Assembly (NCBI RefSeq): GCF_900636385.1
Contig: NZ_LR134269.1
Location: 992,001 to 1,056,000 of the forward strand
DNA length: 64,000 nt
DNA from: Staphylococcus warneri
GTDB taxonomy: Bacteria > Bacillota > Bacilli > Staphylococcales > Staphylococcaceae
Direction of reading: 5' to 3'
Part shown: one piece after another, positions 10,595-21,000 of the stretch
Layout: every line of letters begins with the position of its first letter
Position numbering within the stretch: position 1 is the first letter of the stretch
Notes under the pieces: generated by a model
Told to the model about the DNA's origin: nothing
Database searches by the model: none
The model's input: only the letters and a program-made list of their open reading frames with translations
Program-made: the position numbers and the translations under genes

Positions 10595-10906
10595 ATGGAA
10601 TCAATTACAATAGATCAATTAAAAGAGAAAATTTTGGACTCAAATCCAATTAATATTGTAGATGTACGAAATAATGATGAAACAGCTATGGGAATTATTC
10701 CAGGGGCGAAAACAATTCCAATGAATGAAATTCCTGACCATTTAAATGAATTTGATACTAATCAAACTTATTATATTATTTGTGCTGCAGGTGCAAGAAG
10801 TGCTAGAGTCGTTGAATATTTAGAGGACTCAAATATTCATGCTGTTAATGTAGAAGGCGGTATGAATGAGTGGGGCACAGAAGGATTAGAAATTAATAAT
10901 ATTTAA
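10595..10906 (+). CDS. rhodanese-like domain protein
   Basis: A single rhodanese domain of 103 residues. The active-site loop is C63-AAGARS, preceded by the conserved IVDVRNNDE (residues 21-29) and GAKTIPMNEIP segments. Such small proteins transfer sulfane sulfur or act as sulfur carriers; the actual partner is unknown. AAGGAG precedes ATG 10595, and the gap from leuS is short, so leuS and this gene likely share the T-box controlled transcript. A strong terminator follows. Confidence 0.9.
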   Translation: MESITIDQLKEKILDSNPINIVDVRNNDETAMGIIPGAKTIPMNEIPDHLNEFDTNQTYYIICAAGARSARVVEYLEDSNIHAVNVEGGMNEWGTEGLEINNI

Positions 10907-10923
10907 GTAAGATCTATCAATAG

Positions 10924-10972
10924 AGCTAGATTAAATGCTATGTAAATATAGCACTTTAATCTAGCTTTTTTT
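10924..10972 (+). terminator. terminator of leuS-rhodanese
   Basis: AGCTAGATTAAA (10924-10935) pairs with TTTAATCTAGCT (10955-10966), with a further inner GCTAT/ATAGC stem, followed by a T run. The 240 bases after it, up to the surface protein gene, are AT-rich with no ORF. Confidence 0.9.
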
Positions 10973-11211
10973 AATTATGAAGATCATTTCAAGTTTAACA
11001 TCTTAAAATACAGATATATATGAATAAAAACGTACACTATTTTATTTTTATTTTGTGTACTAGATTTAGAATAATATTGTTGTTAAAATCAAAATAACTA
11101 TTAATTAATTGAGCGAATGGTTTAAATAGCGATTTAATTCATTTAAGATACAAACACTAAAAATGTTCATTAATTATAAACAACAAGAAGTGCAACAAGG
11201 AGGAACAATTA

Positions 11212-14200
11212 ATGAATTTATTTAGAAAAGAAACCTTTAGTATTAGAAAATTTAAAGTTGGTATATTTTCTACGTTAATTGCTACTGTAGCTTTTTGGTC
11301 ATCAACGCATACCCATTTAGCACAGGCTGATGAAACAAACTCACAACCAGTTGATGATGTGCAAAAACTACAAGAAATAACAAGTAATGGACAATTGGAT
11401 AACAAAGAAGAGCTTAAAAATAATCAAGAAACAATATCCGAAACGGGTGTTTCTGATGTTTCAAATCAAGTCAATCCCAATAATGATTCTGTAAACACAA
11501 ATAATCAACAGACTCAAATTGATATAAATGAAAATACAAACAGTTCAATTATTAAAGAGACACAATCATCTAATAATGAATCGACTACGATGATTGAAGG
11601 AGCATCGCCTATCAAGACTGATGATACAGTAAATCATGTAAAACCTGTGTCTGAACAAATGTCGGTTAAACCTAAACAACAGGCTGAAGAAAAAATTCAA
11701 AATATGAATGCGGTAATGGAACCCGCAACTAAACCTAAGAAAAGACATCGTCGTGATGTAAGTAACACACCTACAGTTGCGGGTGGTACTGGCCCACAAA
11801 ATGGAACACCGCAAAATACGAATGGTGAATTTTCTATAGATGATGCAACGATTGACCCAAATATAAATAATATTGGAAACAATACATTAAATTATCGTTT
11901 TACATTTGAAGATGTAGGTGTTAAACCAAGTGAAAATCGAAATAATCCACAAGTGATTGTATTGAATAGTTTACCTGGATTTAATTTGATTGATGGTGCT
12001 AAAGTAGGGGTACTTAATGCCGTTTTAGAAAGAACACAAGTATTCCATCCTGGTGATAGAAATAATAAACAAGCGCAAGGTACGGTTCTTGCATTAGGAA
12101 GAGTAGAAGGTAATGATCCTAACAATCATGGTGACTTCAATGGTATTGAAAAAGAAGTGACTGTAAATCCTAATTCAGAAATTATTTTTGATTTTAATAC
12201 TATGGCAGCCGGTAACGGTAAAGGTGGTACAAACTTAGTAATTAAAGATGCGAATACCAACACTGTTATAGGAAATGGGGACATTCAAGCTGGAGATATG
12301 CTTCGTTTATTTAAAGTGCCTGATAACGTTTCGAACATCAAAATTCAATTAATACCTAATAACGATATAATGGGTAATGTAAGAAGACTTGAAAAAAACC
12401 AAGATGGATACAGATATTATGATTTTATCGATAATGTAGGTATTCGTTCAGGGTCACATTTATATATAAGTGGAAGAAATAAAGAAAATAATGTTAAAAA
12501 TAATACAAACTTTACTGTAACAACACAAGTTACGAATAATGGTAAGTCTGGCGCTTCTATGTTACCAGGTGCATTTGAATATTCTATGCAGTTACCTGAA
12601 GGTATTGAATATGTACCTAATTCTATAACAACAAGCTTTCCTGATGGAAACGGTCCTAACGATGTGATGAATCCCCTGACAGAGAACTATGACCAAGGTA
12701 CTCGAACACTTACTTTTACTAGTAATGGAATTACATCAGCGACACCTACTCAAGGAGAACCTACCAGCTTATTAGCCAATAAAACATTAAATGTAACATT
12801 TAATTTAAGAGTTAAAAATGTAGCTAATCCAAAACAAGTGACTTTTTCAGATGCAATTAAATCTAAGACTTATACACAAACTTATTTGAATGGAGAACCA
12901 CCTCAAAGCACAGTGAATGGTGTTCCATATCAAGTTAATATAGTCATGAACAAAGATGATTTACAAGCGCAATATAATTGGGGCGTAGTTCCATCAGATT
13001 ATACGTATGCATCATACCAAGAATATAATCGTCTAAAACAACAAGCGCTAACGATTTTAAATGAAGATCGTAACCATGTCCCTTTAAATCAACAAGTCTC
13101 ACAAGCTACAATTGATAATTTATTACATCAAATGCAACACACACTGATTTCTCGTGTAGACGCTGCACGTGAACTTGGACAAAAAGCAGATGATAGATCT
13201 GATGAAGTAGATACTGTTAATGATTTAACAGACGATGAAAACGATGCTTATAGAGGGCAAATTACTAATTTAAAAAATGATGCATTAAACCATATAGATG
13301 ATCAAACTACGGACGATGGTGTAACAAGAGAGAAAGAAGCGGGAATTAACAAGATTAATCAAGTCAATATAGTTCCTGTTATAAAACCCAATGCGAGACA
13401 AGCTATAAATGACAAAGCAAATGAGCAAAGACAAAGAATTCAACAAGATCCTGTAGCAACAAAAGAAGAAAAAGAAGCAGCAAATGCACAAGTTGATAAT
13501 CATGTTGCAACTGCAATGAATAACATTAATCAGGCACATACAAATGATGCTGTAAACGACGCTAAAAATAATGGTATGAACGAAATTAATTCTGATGTAC
13601 CCGCCAATACGTATCGTGCAAACGCAATAGCAGCTATTAATCAAGCTGTAGTCAAGCAACGTGAGCAAATTAATCAAAATCAAGAAGCAACTCAAGAAGA
13701 ACGCGACAATGCACTTAATGAACTTAACCAAGCATCTGAGCAAGCGATTCAAAATATAAAACAAGGCATATCAAATAGTGACGTCGATGATGCTAAAAAT
13801 AAAGGTATTGATGCCATCTTAGACATTGCACCTGTCACAATTGTTAAGCAAGCGGCGAGAGAGGCAATCGCTAATAATGCGCAACAAAAAATTGCAGATA
13901 TAAATACGAATCATGAAGCGACTTTAGAGGAACGAGAAGCAGCTATTCAGTTAGTCAATCAAGCTGTTACTTCAGCAAATGATAATATATTAAAAGCTAA
14001 TACTAATAATGATGTTGATGTGGTTAAGAATAATGCATTAAACCAAATACAAGCGATTACACCTGCAACTATCGTTAAAACAAACGCTAAAAATGCATTA
14101 AATCAAAAAGCACAAGAACAACACAATATTATTTTTAGTAACAATGAGGCAACAGTTGAAGAACAACAAGCAGCTCAACTTATATTAGATCAAGCATTAA

Positions 14201-17200
14201 ACACTGCAATAAAAAATATTGATAATGCGGATACCAATCAACAAGTAACAGATGCTAAAAATAATGGGCTACAAGAAATTGGGAATGTCCAACCTTCAAC
14301 ACAAGTTAAAACGGATGCTAGAAATGCGGTTACCAATAAAGCAAATGAAGCTATTACTAATATTAACGCAACACCTGGTGCTACTAGAGAAGAAAAACAA
14401 GAGGCAGTTGATAGAGTTAATAATTTATTGAATCGCGCTTTAAATGACATTAATACCGTTAATACAACACCAATGGTTGAAGCAATTAAAAATACAGCAC
14501 TTAATGATATTGGTAATGTACAACCAAATGTAACTAAAAAGCAAGAAGCTATTGGCATATTAAATAATAATGCTGCAACTAAAAAACAAAATATAAATCA
14601 AACACCTGATGCAACAACTGAAGAAAAAGAGGCGGCCATTACAGAAGTGAATCAAGCACTTAATCAAGCTATTGAGCAGGTGAACCAAGCTGATACTAAT
14701 GCACAAGTAGATCAAGCACAACAAAATGGTGATCATAATATTAATCAAATACAAACGCATGTGGTAAAAAAACCTGAAGCACTAAATATCGTAACTCAAC
14801 AATATAATAATAAATTAGCTCAAATTAATCAGACACCTGACGCTACAATTGAAGAGAAAAATACTGCTATTCAACAATTAAATCAAAATAAGCAACAAGC
14901 ATTGGAAGCCCTCAATCAAGCACAAACTAATCAAGAAGTTGATCAAGTCAAAGACCAAGCGATTCAAAATATAGATGCGATTCAAGTTAATGTTGTAACT
15001 AAGCCTGACGCAAGACAAGCCTTAATAGATGCTAAAACTGATCAAGAACGTGTCATTAATTCTACACAAGATGCTACAGTAGAAGAGAAAAATGCAGCTT
15101 TACAAAAGTTAGAGCAAATATTTAATCAAGCAAATGCTTCAATCAACCAAGCACAAACTAATCAAAAGGTAGAAGATGTACGTCAACAAGCAATTGACCA
15201 AATCAATACGACTTTACCTGAAACAATCGTTAAAAATAATGCTAGAAATAATATAGAAACAGAAGCTAAGCAACGTGATAATGTAATAGATAATAATGTT
15301 GAATCTACAGTAGAGGAAAAAGATGCTGCAAAACAATTGGTCGATCAAGCTAAAAATCAAGCGCTACAGAATATTGCCCAAGCTCAAACTAATCAAGAAG
15401 TTAATAATGCTGTAGCAAATGGAAATCAAGAAATACAACAAATTGTTCCAGAGACGATTGTTAAAACAACAGCAAGACAAACGTTACTTAATGCTATAAA
15501 CAATAAAAAACAAGAGGCAATTGATAATAAAGAAGCAACTCAAGATGAAAAAGATATGTTTATTAATAATTTGAATAATGAATTAAATGATTTAAATAAA
15601 CAAATAACCGCTGATAATACCAATCAAGAAGTTGCAACTACCAAAGACAATGGATTAGAAAATATTAATCAAATAGTGTTCAAGCCTACTGTTAAACAAA
15701 ATGCTAGAGATGCAATACAAAAACTTGTTGATCATCAACAAGATTTAATTAATCAAGCCAATGATGCTACCAATGAGGAGAAAAACAGTGCATTAGATAG
15801 ATTGCAAAATGCTGCAAATCAATTATTAACAGATATTAATAACGCAACTACGAATGCACAAGTAAATCAAATTCAAACAAAGAGCGATGCTTTGATTCCT
15901 AATATATTACCTCATATAGTTGTTAAAGAAAATGCAAGAACAATGATAAATCAAACCGTAGGAAATCAAGATAAGATAATTAATGGCGTTGAAGATGCAA
16001 CAGTAGAGGAAAAAGATACAGCTACTAATGATGTAAATATTGTTGCTAATAAAGCTAAAAATGATATTAATCGATTAACAGATGATACTGAAGTAGAAAA
16101 TACTAAAAATAAAGCAATTAATGATATTGAACAAATTTTACCTTCTACTAAAGTAAAAACAGATGCAAGAGATTCATTAAATCAAACTTCAGAATTAAAA
16201 TTGAACGATTTATCATTAACGCCTGATGCTACCAATGAGGAAATCAATGTAGCTAAAGCTTTAGTAGAAAAATTATTAAATCAAGCATTGACTCAAATAA
16301 ATCAAGATAAAACAACGAATCAAGTGAACCTAACAGAACAACAAGGAGTTAAAGCGATTAATGATGTTCAAGTTAATGTAGTTAAAAAGAATGAAGCAAG
16401 AACTGCAATCACTAACGTTGAAGATAATAAAAGCCAGTTGTTTAATAATAACGATGAAGCAACAACTGAAGAAAAAGATGAAGCGATTCAACAATTAAAG
16501 ACTATACTTCAAAATGCATTAAAAGCTTTACAGTCAGATCAAACTAATCAACAAGTTGATCAAACAGAAAATCAATCAATAGAAGATATAAATAATGTAA
16601 AACTTAATATCGTAAAAAAACCTGCAGCCATAAATGCAATTGACCAAGCTTCTACAAAACAAGATCAAGAGATTAATCTAACCAATGAAGCAACAACTGA
16701 AGAAAAAGAAATAGCTTTACAACAATTAAAAGCAGCAGTAAACCAATACACTAATGAAGTCTCTAGTGCACATACAAACCAAAATGTTGCGGATGTATTA
16801 TCAAAAGCATTAAAAGAAATTGAACAAATAATGCCTAATATTGAAGTGAAACCTGCTGCGATAGAAGCATTAAAACAATTATCAAGCCAAATTAAAACTC
16901 AAATTAATGAGACAAATGAGGCAACTTTAGAGGAAAAAGATGAAGCTATCAATCAATTGGAAGAAGCGTTAAAAAATAGTATTGACACTGTAGACCAATC
17001 GTTAACTAATGCAGAAGTTGCTAAAGCTAAATTAGAATGGGAAACTTTAATCAAAAGTATTAAACCACTTATTAAAGTGAAACCAGAAGCAAATGAAGCC
17101 TTAACGTCAATCGCTCAACAAGTAATTCAAGATTTTGAACGTATATCTGAAGCTACACAAGAAGAGAAAGATCAAGCTATTGCGAAGGTACATAAAGAAT

Positions 17201-17781
17201 TGGAAATAGCCAAGATATTAGTATTAAAAGCATTAACAAATGAAGAAGTAGCGCAAGTTAAACTTAAAGAAGTACAACTCATTGAACATATTCAACCAGT
17301 AATAGAAGTTAAACCTACTGCAAAAGATGACATTAATCTTGTTGCAAATGAAATCAAAGAAAAAATCAATCAACTTAAAAATGTTAATCCTATAGCAATC
17401 AAAAATGCTTTAGATAGAATTGAGAATATTTTAAACGAAGCAAATATGCTTATCAAAGACGCAAAAACAAATGCTGAAGTAGCACAAATTGTTAAAGAAA
17501 CAATTGAAAAACTAAAAGCAATTCAATTACCTACAGAGGAAATGCAAGTAGAAAAAACTATAGAGAAAGCAAAAGAACCAGTTTTAGTTTGTGTAACTAG
17601 TGATAATACTATTGTTATTGAAAAAGAAATAAAGGACAGCTGTATATTGAAAGAAGAAGCGACCCAAATGTTGCCTAATTCAGGTGTTACTAATTATCAA
17701 CATCCAATCGTTCCTATTATGTTTACATTTGGAATAGCAATATTTGCAAGTAGTCTAAAACGTAGAAAAAAAGATAATTAA
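11212..17781 (+). CDS. sasC: giant YSIRK/LPxTG-type surface protein, SasC family
   Basis: A 2189-residue cell-wall adhesin. The YSIRK signal peptide FSIRKFKVGIFSTLIATVAF ends near residue 40. A polar linker runs to a KKRHRRD basic motif near 180. A globular N-terminal domain (about 190-620) has GDFNGIEKEVTVNPNSE and LRLFKVPDN, which match the S. aureus SasC ligand region. About 17 tandem DUF1542 repeats of roughly 77 residues follow (750-2080), each with an A-T-x-E-E-K start and a VK-A-R near the end. The sorting signal is LPNSG at 2154, then a hydrophobic stretch and KRRKKDN. SasC promotes cell aggregation and biofilm in S. aureus. Two cysteines, about 2127 and 2144, are unusual. AAGGAGG precedes ATG 11212. 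Confidence 0.92.
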   Translation: MNLFRKETFSIRKFKVGIFSTLIATVAFWSSTHTHLAQADETNSQPVDDVQKLQEITSNGQLDNKEELKNNQETISETGVSDVSNQVNPNNDSVNTNNQQTQIDINENTNSSIIKETQSSNNESTTMIEGASPIKTDDTVNHVKPVSEQMSVKPKQQAEEKIQNMNAVMEPATKPKKRHRRDVSNTPTVAGGTGPQNGTPQNTNGEFSIDDATIDPNINNIGNNTLNYRFTFEDVGVKPSENRNNPQVIVLNSLPGFNLIDGAKVGVLNAVLERTQVFHPGDRNNKQAQGTVLALGRVEGNDPNNHGDFNGIEKEVTVNPNSEIIFDFNTMAAGNGKGGTNLVIKDANTNTVIGNGDIQAGDMLRLFKVPDNVSNIKIQLIPNNDIMGNVRRLEKNQDGYRYYDFIDNVGIRSGSHLYISGRNKENNVKNNTNFTVTTQVTNNGKSGASMLPGAFEYSMQLPEGIEYVPNSITTSFPDGNGPNDVMNPLTENYDQGTRTLTFTSNGITSATPTQGEPTSLLANKTLNVTFNLRVKNVANPKQVTFSDAIKSKTYTQTYLNGEPPQSTVNGVPYQVNIVMNKDDLQAQYNWGVVPSDYTYASYQEYNRLKQQALTILNEDRNHVPLNQQVSQATIDNLLHQMQHTLISRVDAARELGQKADDRSDEVDTVNDLTDDENDAYRGQITNLKNDALNHIDDQTTDDGVTREKEAGINKINQVNIVPVIKPNARQAINDKANEQRQRIQQDPVATKEEKEAANAQVDNHVATAMNNINQAHTNDAVNDAKNNGMNEINSDVPANTYRANAIAAINQAVVKQREQINQNQEATQEERDNALNELNQASEQAIQNIKQGISNSDVDDAKNKGIDAILDIAPVTIVKQAAREAIANNAQQKIADINTNHEATLEEREAAIQLVNQAVTSANDNILKANTNNDVDVVKNNALNQIQAITPATIVKTNAKNALNQKAQEQHNIIFSNNEATVEEQQAAQLILDQALNTAIKNIDNADTNQQVTDAKNNGLQEIGNVQPSTQVKTDARNAVTNKANEAITNINATPGATREEKQEAVDRVNNLLNRALNDINTVNTTPMVEAIKNTALNDIGNVQPNVTKKQEAIGILNNNAATKKQNINQTPDATTEEKEAAITEVNQALNQAIEQVNQADTNAQVDQAQQNGDHNINQIQTHVVKKPEALNIVTQQYNNKLAQINQTPDATIEEKNTAIQQLNQNKQQALEALNQAQTNQEVDQVKDQAIQNIDAIQVNVVTKPDARQALIDAKTDQERVINSTQDATVEEKNAALQKLEQIFNQANASINQAQTNQKVEDVRQQAIDQINTTLPETIVKNNARNNIETEAKQRDNVIDNNVESTVEEKDAAKQLVDQAKNQALQNIAQAQTNQEVNNAVANGNQEIQQIVPETIVKTTARQTLLNAINNKKQEAIDNKEATQDEKDMFINNLNNELNDLNKQITADNTNQEVATTKDNGLENINQIVFKPTVKQNARDAIQKLVDHQQDLINQANDATNEEKNSALDRLQNAANQLLTDINNATTNAQVNQIQTKSDALIPNILPHIVVKENARTMINQTVGNQDKIINGVEDATVEEKDTATNDVNIVANKAKNDINRLTDDTEVENTKNKAINDIEQILPSTKVKTDARDSLNQTSELKLNDLSLTPDATNEEINVAKALVEKLLNQALTQINQDKTTNQVNLTEQQGVKAINDVQVNVVKKNEARTAITNVEDNKSQLFNNNDEATTEEKDEAIQQLKTILQNALKALQSDQTNQQVDQTENQSIEDINNVKLNIVKKPAAINAIDQASTKQDQEINLTNEATTEEKEIALQQLKAAVNQYTNEVSSAHTNQNVADVLSKALKEIEQIMPNIEVKPAAIEALKQLSSQIKTQINETNEATLEEKDEAINQLEEALKNSIDTVDQSLTNAEVAKAKLEWETLIKSIKPLIKVKPEANEALTSIAQQVIQDFERISEATQEEKDQAIAKVHKELEIAKILVLKALTNEEVAQVKLKEVQLIEHIQPVIEVKPTAKDDINLVANEIKEKINQLKNVNPIAIKNALDRIENILNEANMLIKDAKTNAEVAQIVKETIEKLKAIQLPTEEMQVEKTIEKAKEPVLVCVTSDNTIVIEKEIKDSCILKEEATQMLPNSGVTNYQHPIVPIMFTFGIAIFASSLKRRKKDN

Positions 17782-17813
17782 ATTTCGAAGTGAAATAAAT
17801 GAAACATGAATGA

Positions 17814-17860
17814 GTTGTTAAGATTATAGTTATTATGATTATTAAAATAATAGTAACAAC
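17814..17860 (+). terminator. hairpin after the first surface protein gene, possible terminator
   Basis: GTTGTTA (17814-17820) pairs with TAACAAC (17854-17860), enclosing a further AT-rich inner stem; it is followed by TTTG only. A weak terminator is plausible. Confidence 0.4.
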
Positions 17861-17928
17861 TTTGAAATAAAATTGTTACTCAATGGACTATATTTAAAAT
17901 TATATTGATGATAAAATCAATAATAAAT

Positions 17929-17969
17929 AAATAGGTTGTACAAATTTATATTATGCGTACAACCTATTT
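17929..17969 (+). repeat. 13-bp inverted repeat upstream of the second surface protein gene
   Basis: AAATAGGTTGTAC (17929-17941) and GTACAACCTATTT (17957-17969) are perfect inverted copies around a 15-base loop. There is no strong T run after it (TTTGTTATAG). It is either a weak terminator for the upstream gene or a leader/operator structure for the gene starting at 18032. Confidence 0.55.
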
Positions 17970-18031
17970 GTTATAGAAATAAATTTTTAATACTCAACAT
18001 CACGATTTATACACCTAGGAGGATAGTCATT

Positions 18032-21000
18032 ATGAATTTATTTAAGCAACAAAAATTTAGTATTCGTAAGTTTAATGTTGGTATTTTTTCAGCATTAATA
18101 GCAACGATAGCATTTTTAGGCGTAAATCCTAATAGTGCAGATGCTGCTGAACAAGATAACGTCAATGTTGGTGGACCATTGACTGAAAATGCTGTTAACC
18201 AAGGGCAACCAACTGATCAGGTAACACCAAACGAAAATAAAGCTGGGAATGTTGACCCTACAACAGAACAAGTATCACCGCAAAATACTGCAACTCAAGA
18301 ACAAAATCAACAACAAAATGATAATCAAAATGCGGTTGAAACAAATAATGCACCAAGCATTGATCAAGTAGCAACTGAAGTTAATAGTGAAGCAAATCAG
18401 CCTAATGCTATTACTGACCAACCAGTAAACGAAGATAATCAAGAGCAAGCTCAAACACAGGCTAATCATGAAAAAGCTCAAGAAACACCAAAAGAAAAAC
18501 AAGATAAAGAGGCACCAGTTGATCATAATGAAGGATTAAATAAACAAGACAAACCAGTTGCTACTGTTGAAAATAATCAAACACCTAAAAAACGAAATAA
18601 ACGTGATGTGGGTGATGATCAAAATGGTAATAACGTAGCCCCTAATCAAAATCAACCAGTTAATACTCAAGATGAAGCATTAGAAAATGCTAAACAAGGT
18701 GCAACAAATGAGATTAATCAGAAAGCTACTGAAAAAAATCAAGTAATAGAAAATACGACAGAAGCTACACAAGAAGAAAAACAACTTGCATTAAACGATG
18801 TAGCACATCAACAATTTAATGCTAATAATAACATCAATCAAGCAAACACAACGAATGACGTAACAACAGCTAAAAATAATGGAATTGCAGCCATTGATGC
18901 TATAAATGTACAAGCACGTACAAGAGATGCAGCTAGAAATGCAGTAGTTCAAAAAGTTGCAGACCAAATTTTGACAATTAATAATAATCCAGATGCAACA
19001 GATGAAGAAAAACAAGATGCAGTTAACCAAGTACATCAAACAGAACAACAAGCATTAAAAGATATTAATGCTGCTAATACAGAAAATGAAATTAATGGTA
19101 TTCAAACACAAAATGTTAATGCAATTGGCAACGTTGTTCCTACTTCATTAGCTAAACCTAATGCAATTGCAGAAGTAAATCAAGCAGCTGCTACACAAAA
19201 TGGTGACATTGATACAAATCAAAATGCTACAAATGAAGAAAAAGCTGTTGCAAAAGAACAAGTTGATGGGTTAGTTAAAAATGCAACTACTAATATTAAC
19301 GATGCTACTAATAATCAAGATGTAACTCAAGCCAAAGAATTAGGAATTAATCAAATCAAAGCAGTTACACCAGCAACAACAATTAAAGACGATGCTAAAA
19401 ATGAATTAAATCAATCAGCAGACCAAATTAGAAATAATAATACAAATAATTACTTAGATGCAACAACAGAAGAAGTTAATGCAGCTAATAATCAGGTTGA
19501 TCAAATCGTAAACCAAGGTAATACTGCAATAGGTGCAGCAAATACAACAGAAGAAGTTAATGAAGCTAGAGACCACGGTATTCAAGAATTACAAAATATA
19601 GCTCCAGACGTTGTCAAAAAACCAGCTGCTAGAAATGAAATTAATCAAGCTTTTGAACAAAAGAAACAAGCAATTAATGATTCAAATCAATCAACAACAG
19701 AAGAAAAAAATGATGCTATCAATGTTTTAGTTCCTAGGAAAAATGAAGCAGATAATAATATTGATCAAGCATTAACAAATGATGAGGTTTCTACTGCAGT
19801 TACAAACGGTATAAATCAAATTAATGATGTTACGCCTTCAACTGACAAGAAACAACAAGCGAAATCAACAATTGTACAAGATGCAGAAAATAAAAAACAA
19901 TTACTTAATCAAGATACAAACTCAACAACCGAAGAACATAATGCAGCTAATGCAAATGTAGATGCGGCCGTTACTAAAGCAAATAACGATATTGATCAAG
20001 CAGCAAGCAATGCCGATGTTGATAATGCAGTGACAACAAATCAAGCTGATATCAATCAAATTCAACAAGAAGCACAAGTTAAACCAGCTGCAAAAGCCGA
20101 AATTGCTCAAAAAGTCACTGATCAAGAAGCCGTTATTCAAAATACTCGTGGTACAACTACAGAGGAAAAAAATGAAGCTCAACAAGCATTACAGAATGCA
20201 AAAACACAAGCAGAGCAAGCTATTGATGCTGCTCAATCAAATGCCGATGTTGAAAATGTGAAGAATGAAGAAATTGCAAAAATTGAAGCAATTACGCCAT
20301 CTAAAGATTATAAAAATAATGCTATAGCTGAATTAGAAAACGTAGCAAATCAACGTAAACACGATTTAACACAAGATCCAGATATGACTAAAGAAGAATA
20401 TGATTATGCGATAGATTCAGTCGATCGTATGTTAGGACAAGGAAGCGCTAACGTATATCAAGCTGGAAACAAACAAAGTGTTGATGATAATAAAAATGAT
20501 GGTATTAATACTATCAATCAAGTTCAAGCCTTTGTAACAACTAAAGCTAATGCTAGAAATGAAATTACTCAAGCTGCAGATCAACGTAAAGCTACATTCC
20601 CTAATGATAATAATGCAACAACAGAAGAAAAAGAAGAAGCATCAAACAACGTTGACGCTATCGTTGCAGCTTCAAATGAACAAATTAACCAAGCTAAAAC
20701 TGACGCAGCAGTAAATCAAATTAAAGATCAAACGATTCAAGAAATTAATCAAGTTACACCTGCGAATACTAAAAAAGAAACAGCATTAGCGAATATTAAA
20801 ACGAAACAAGACCAACAAACTTATATTATTAACAATGAACCTAATGCAACAGCAGAAGAAAAAGAAGCGGCATTACAAGCATTAACTCAAGCAGTGACTA
20901 CAGCTAATGATGAAATTAATGCTGCAACTACAAATGCACAAGTTGAAACTGCAGTGCAAAATGGTGAAACTAATATTAGTAATGTTATACCTCAAACTCA

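Noticed and set aside
13285..13764. Long antisense reading frames across the DUF1542 repeats of both surface protein genes
   Set aside because: They are mirror frames of AT-rich, repeat-biased coding sequence; the translated products are Cys/Ile-rich, lack ribosome sites and resemble no family.
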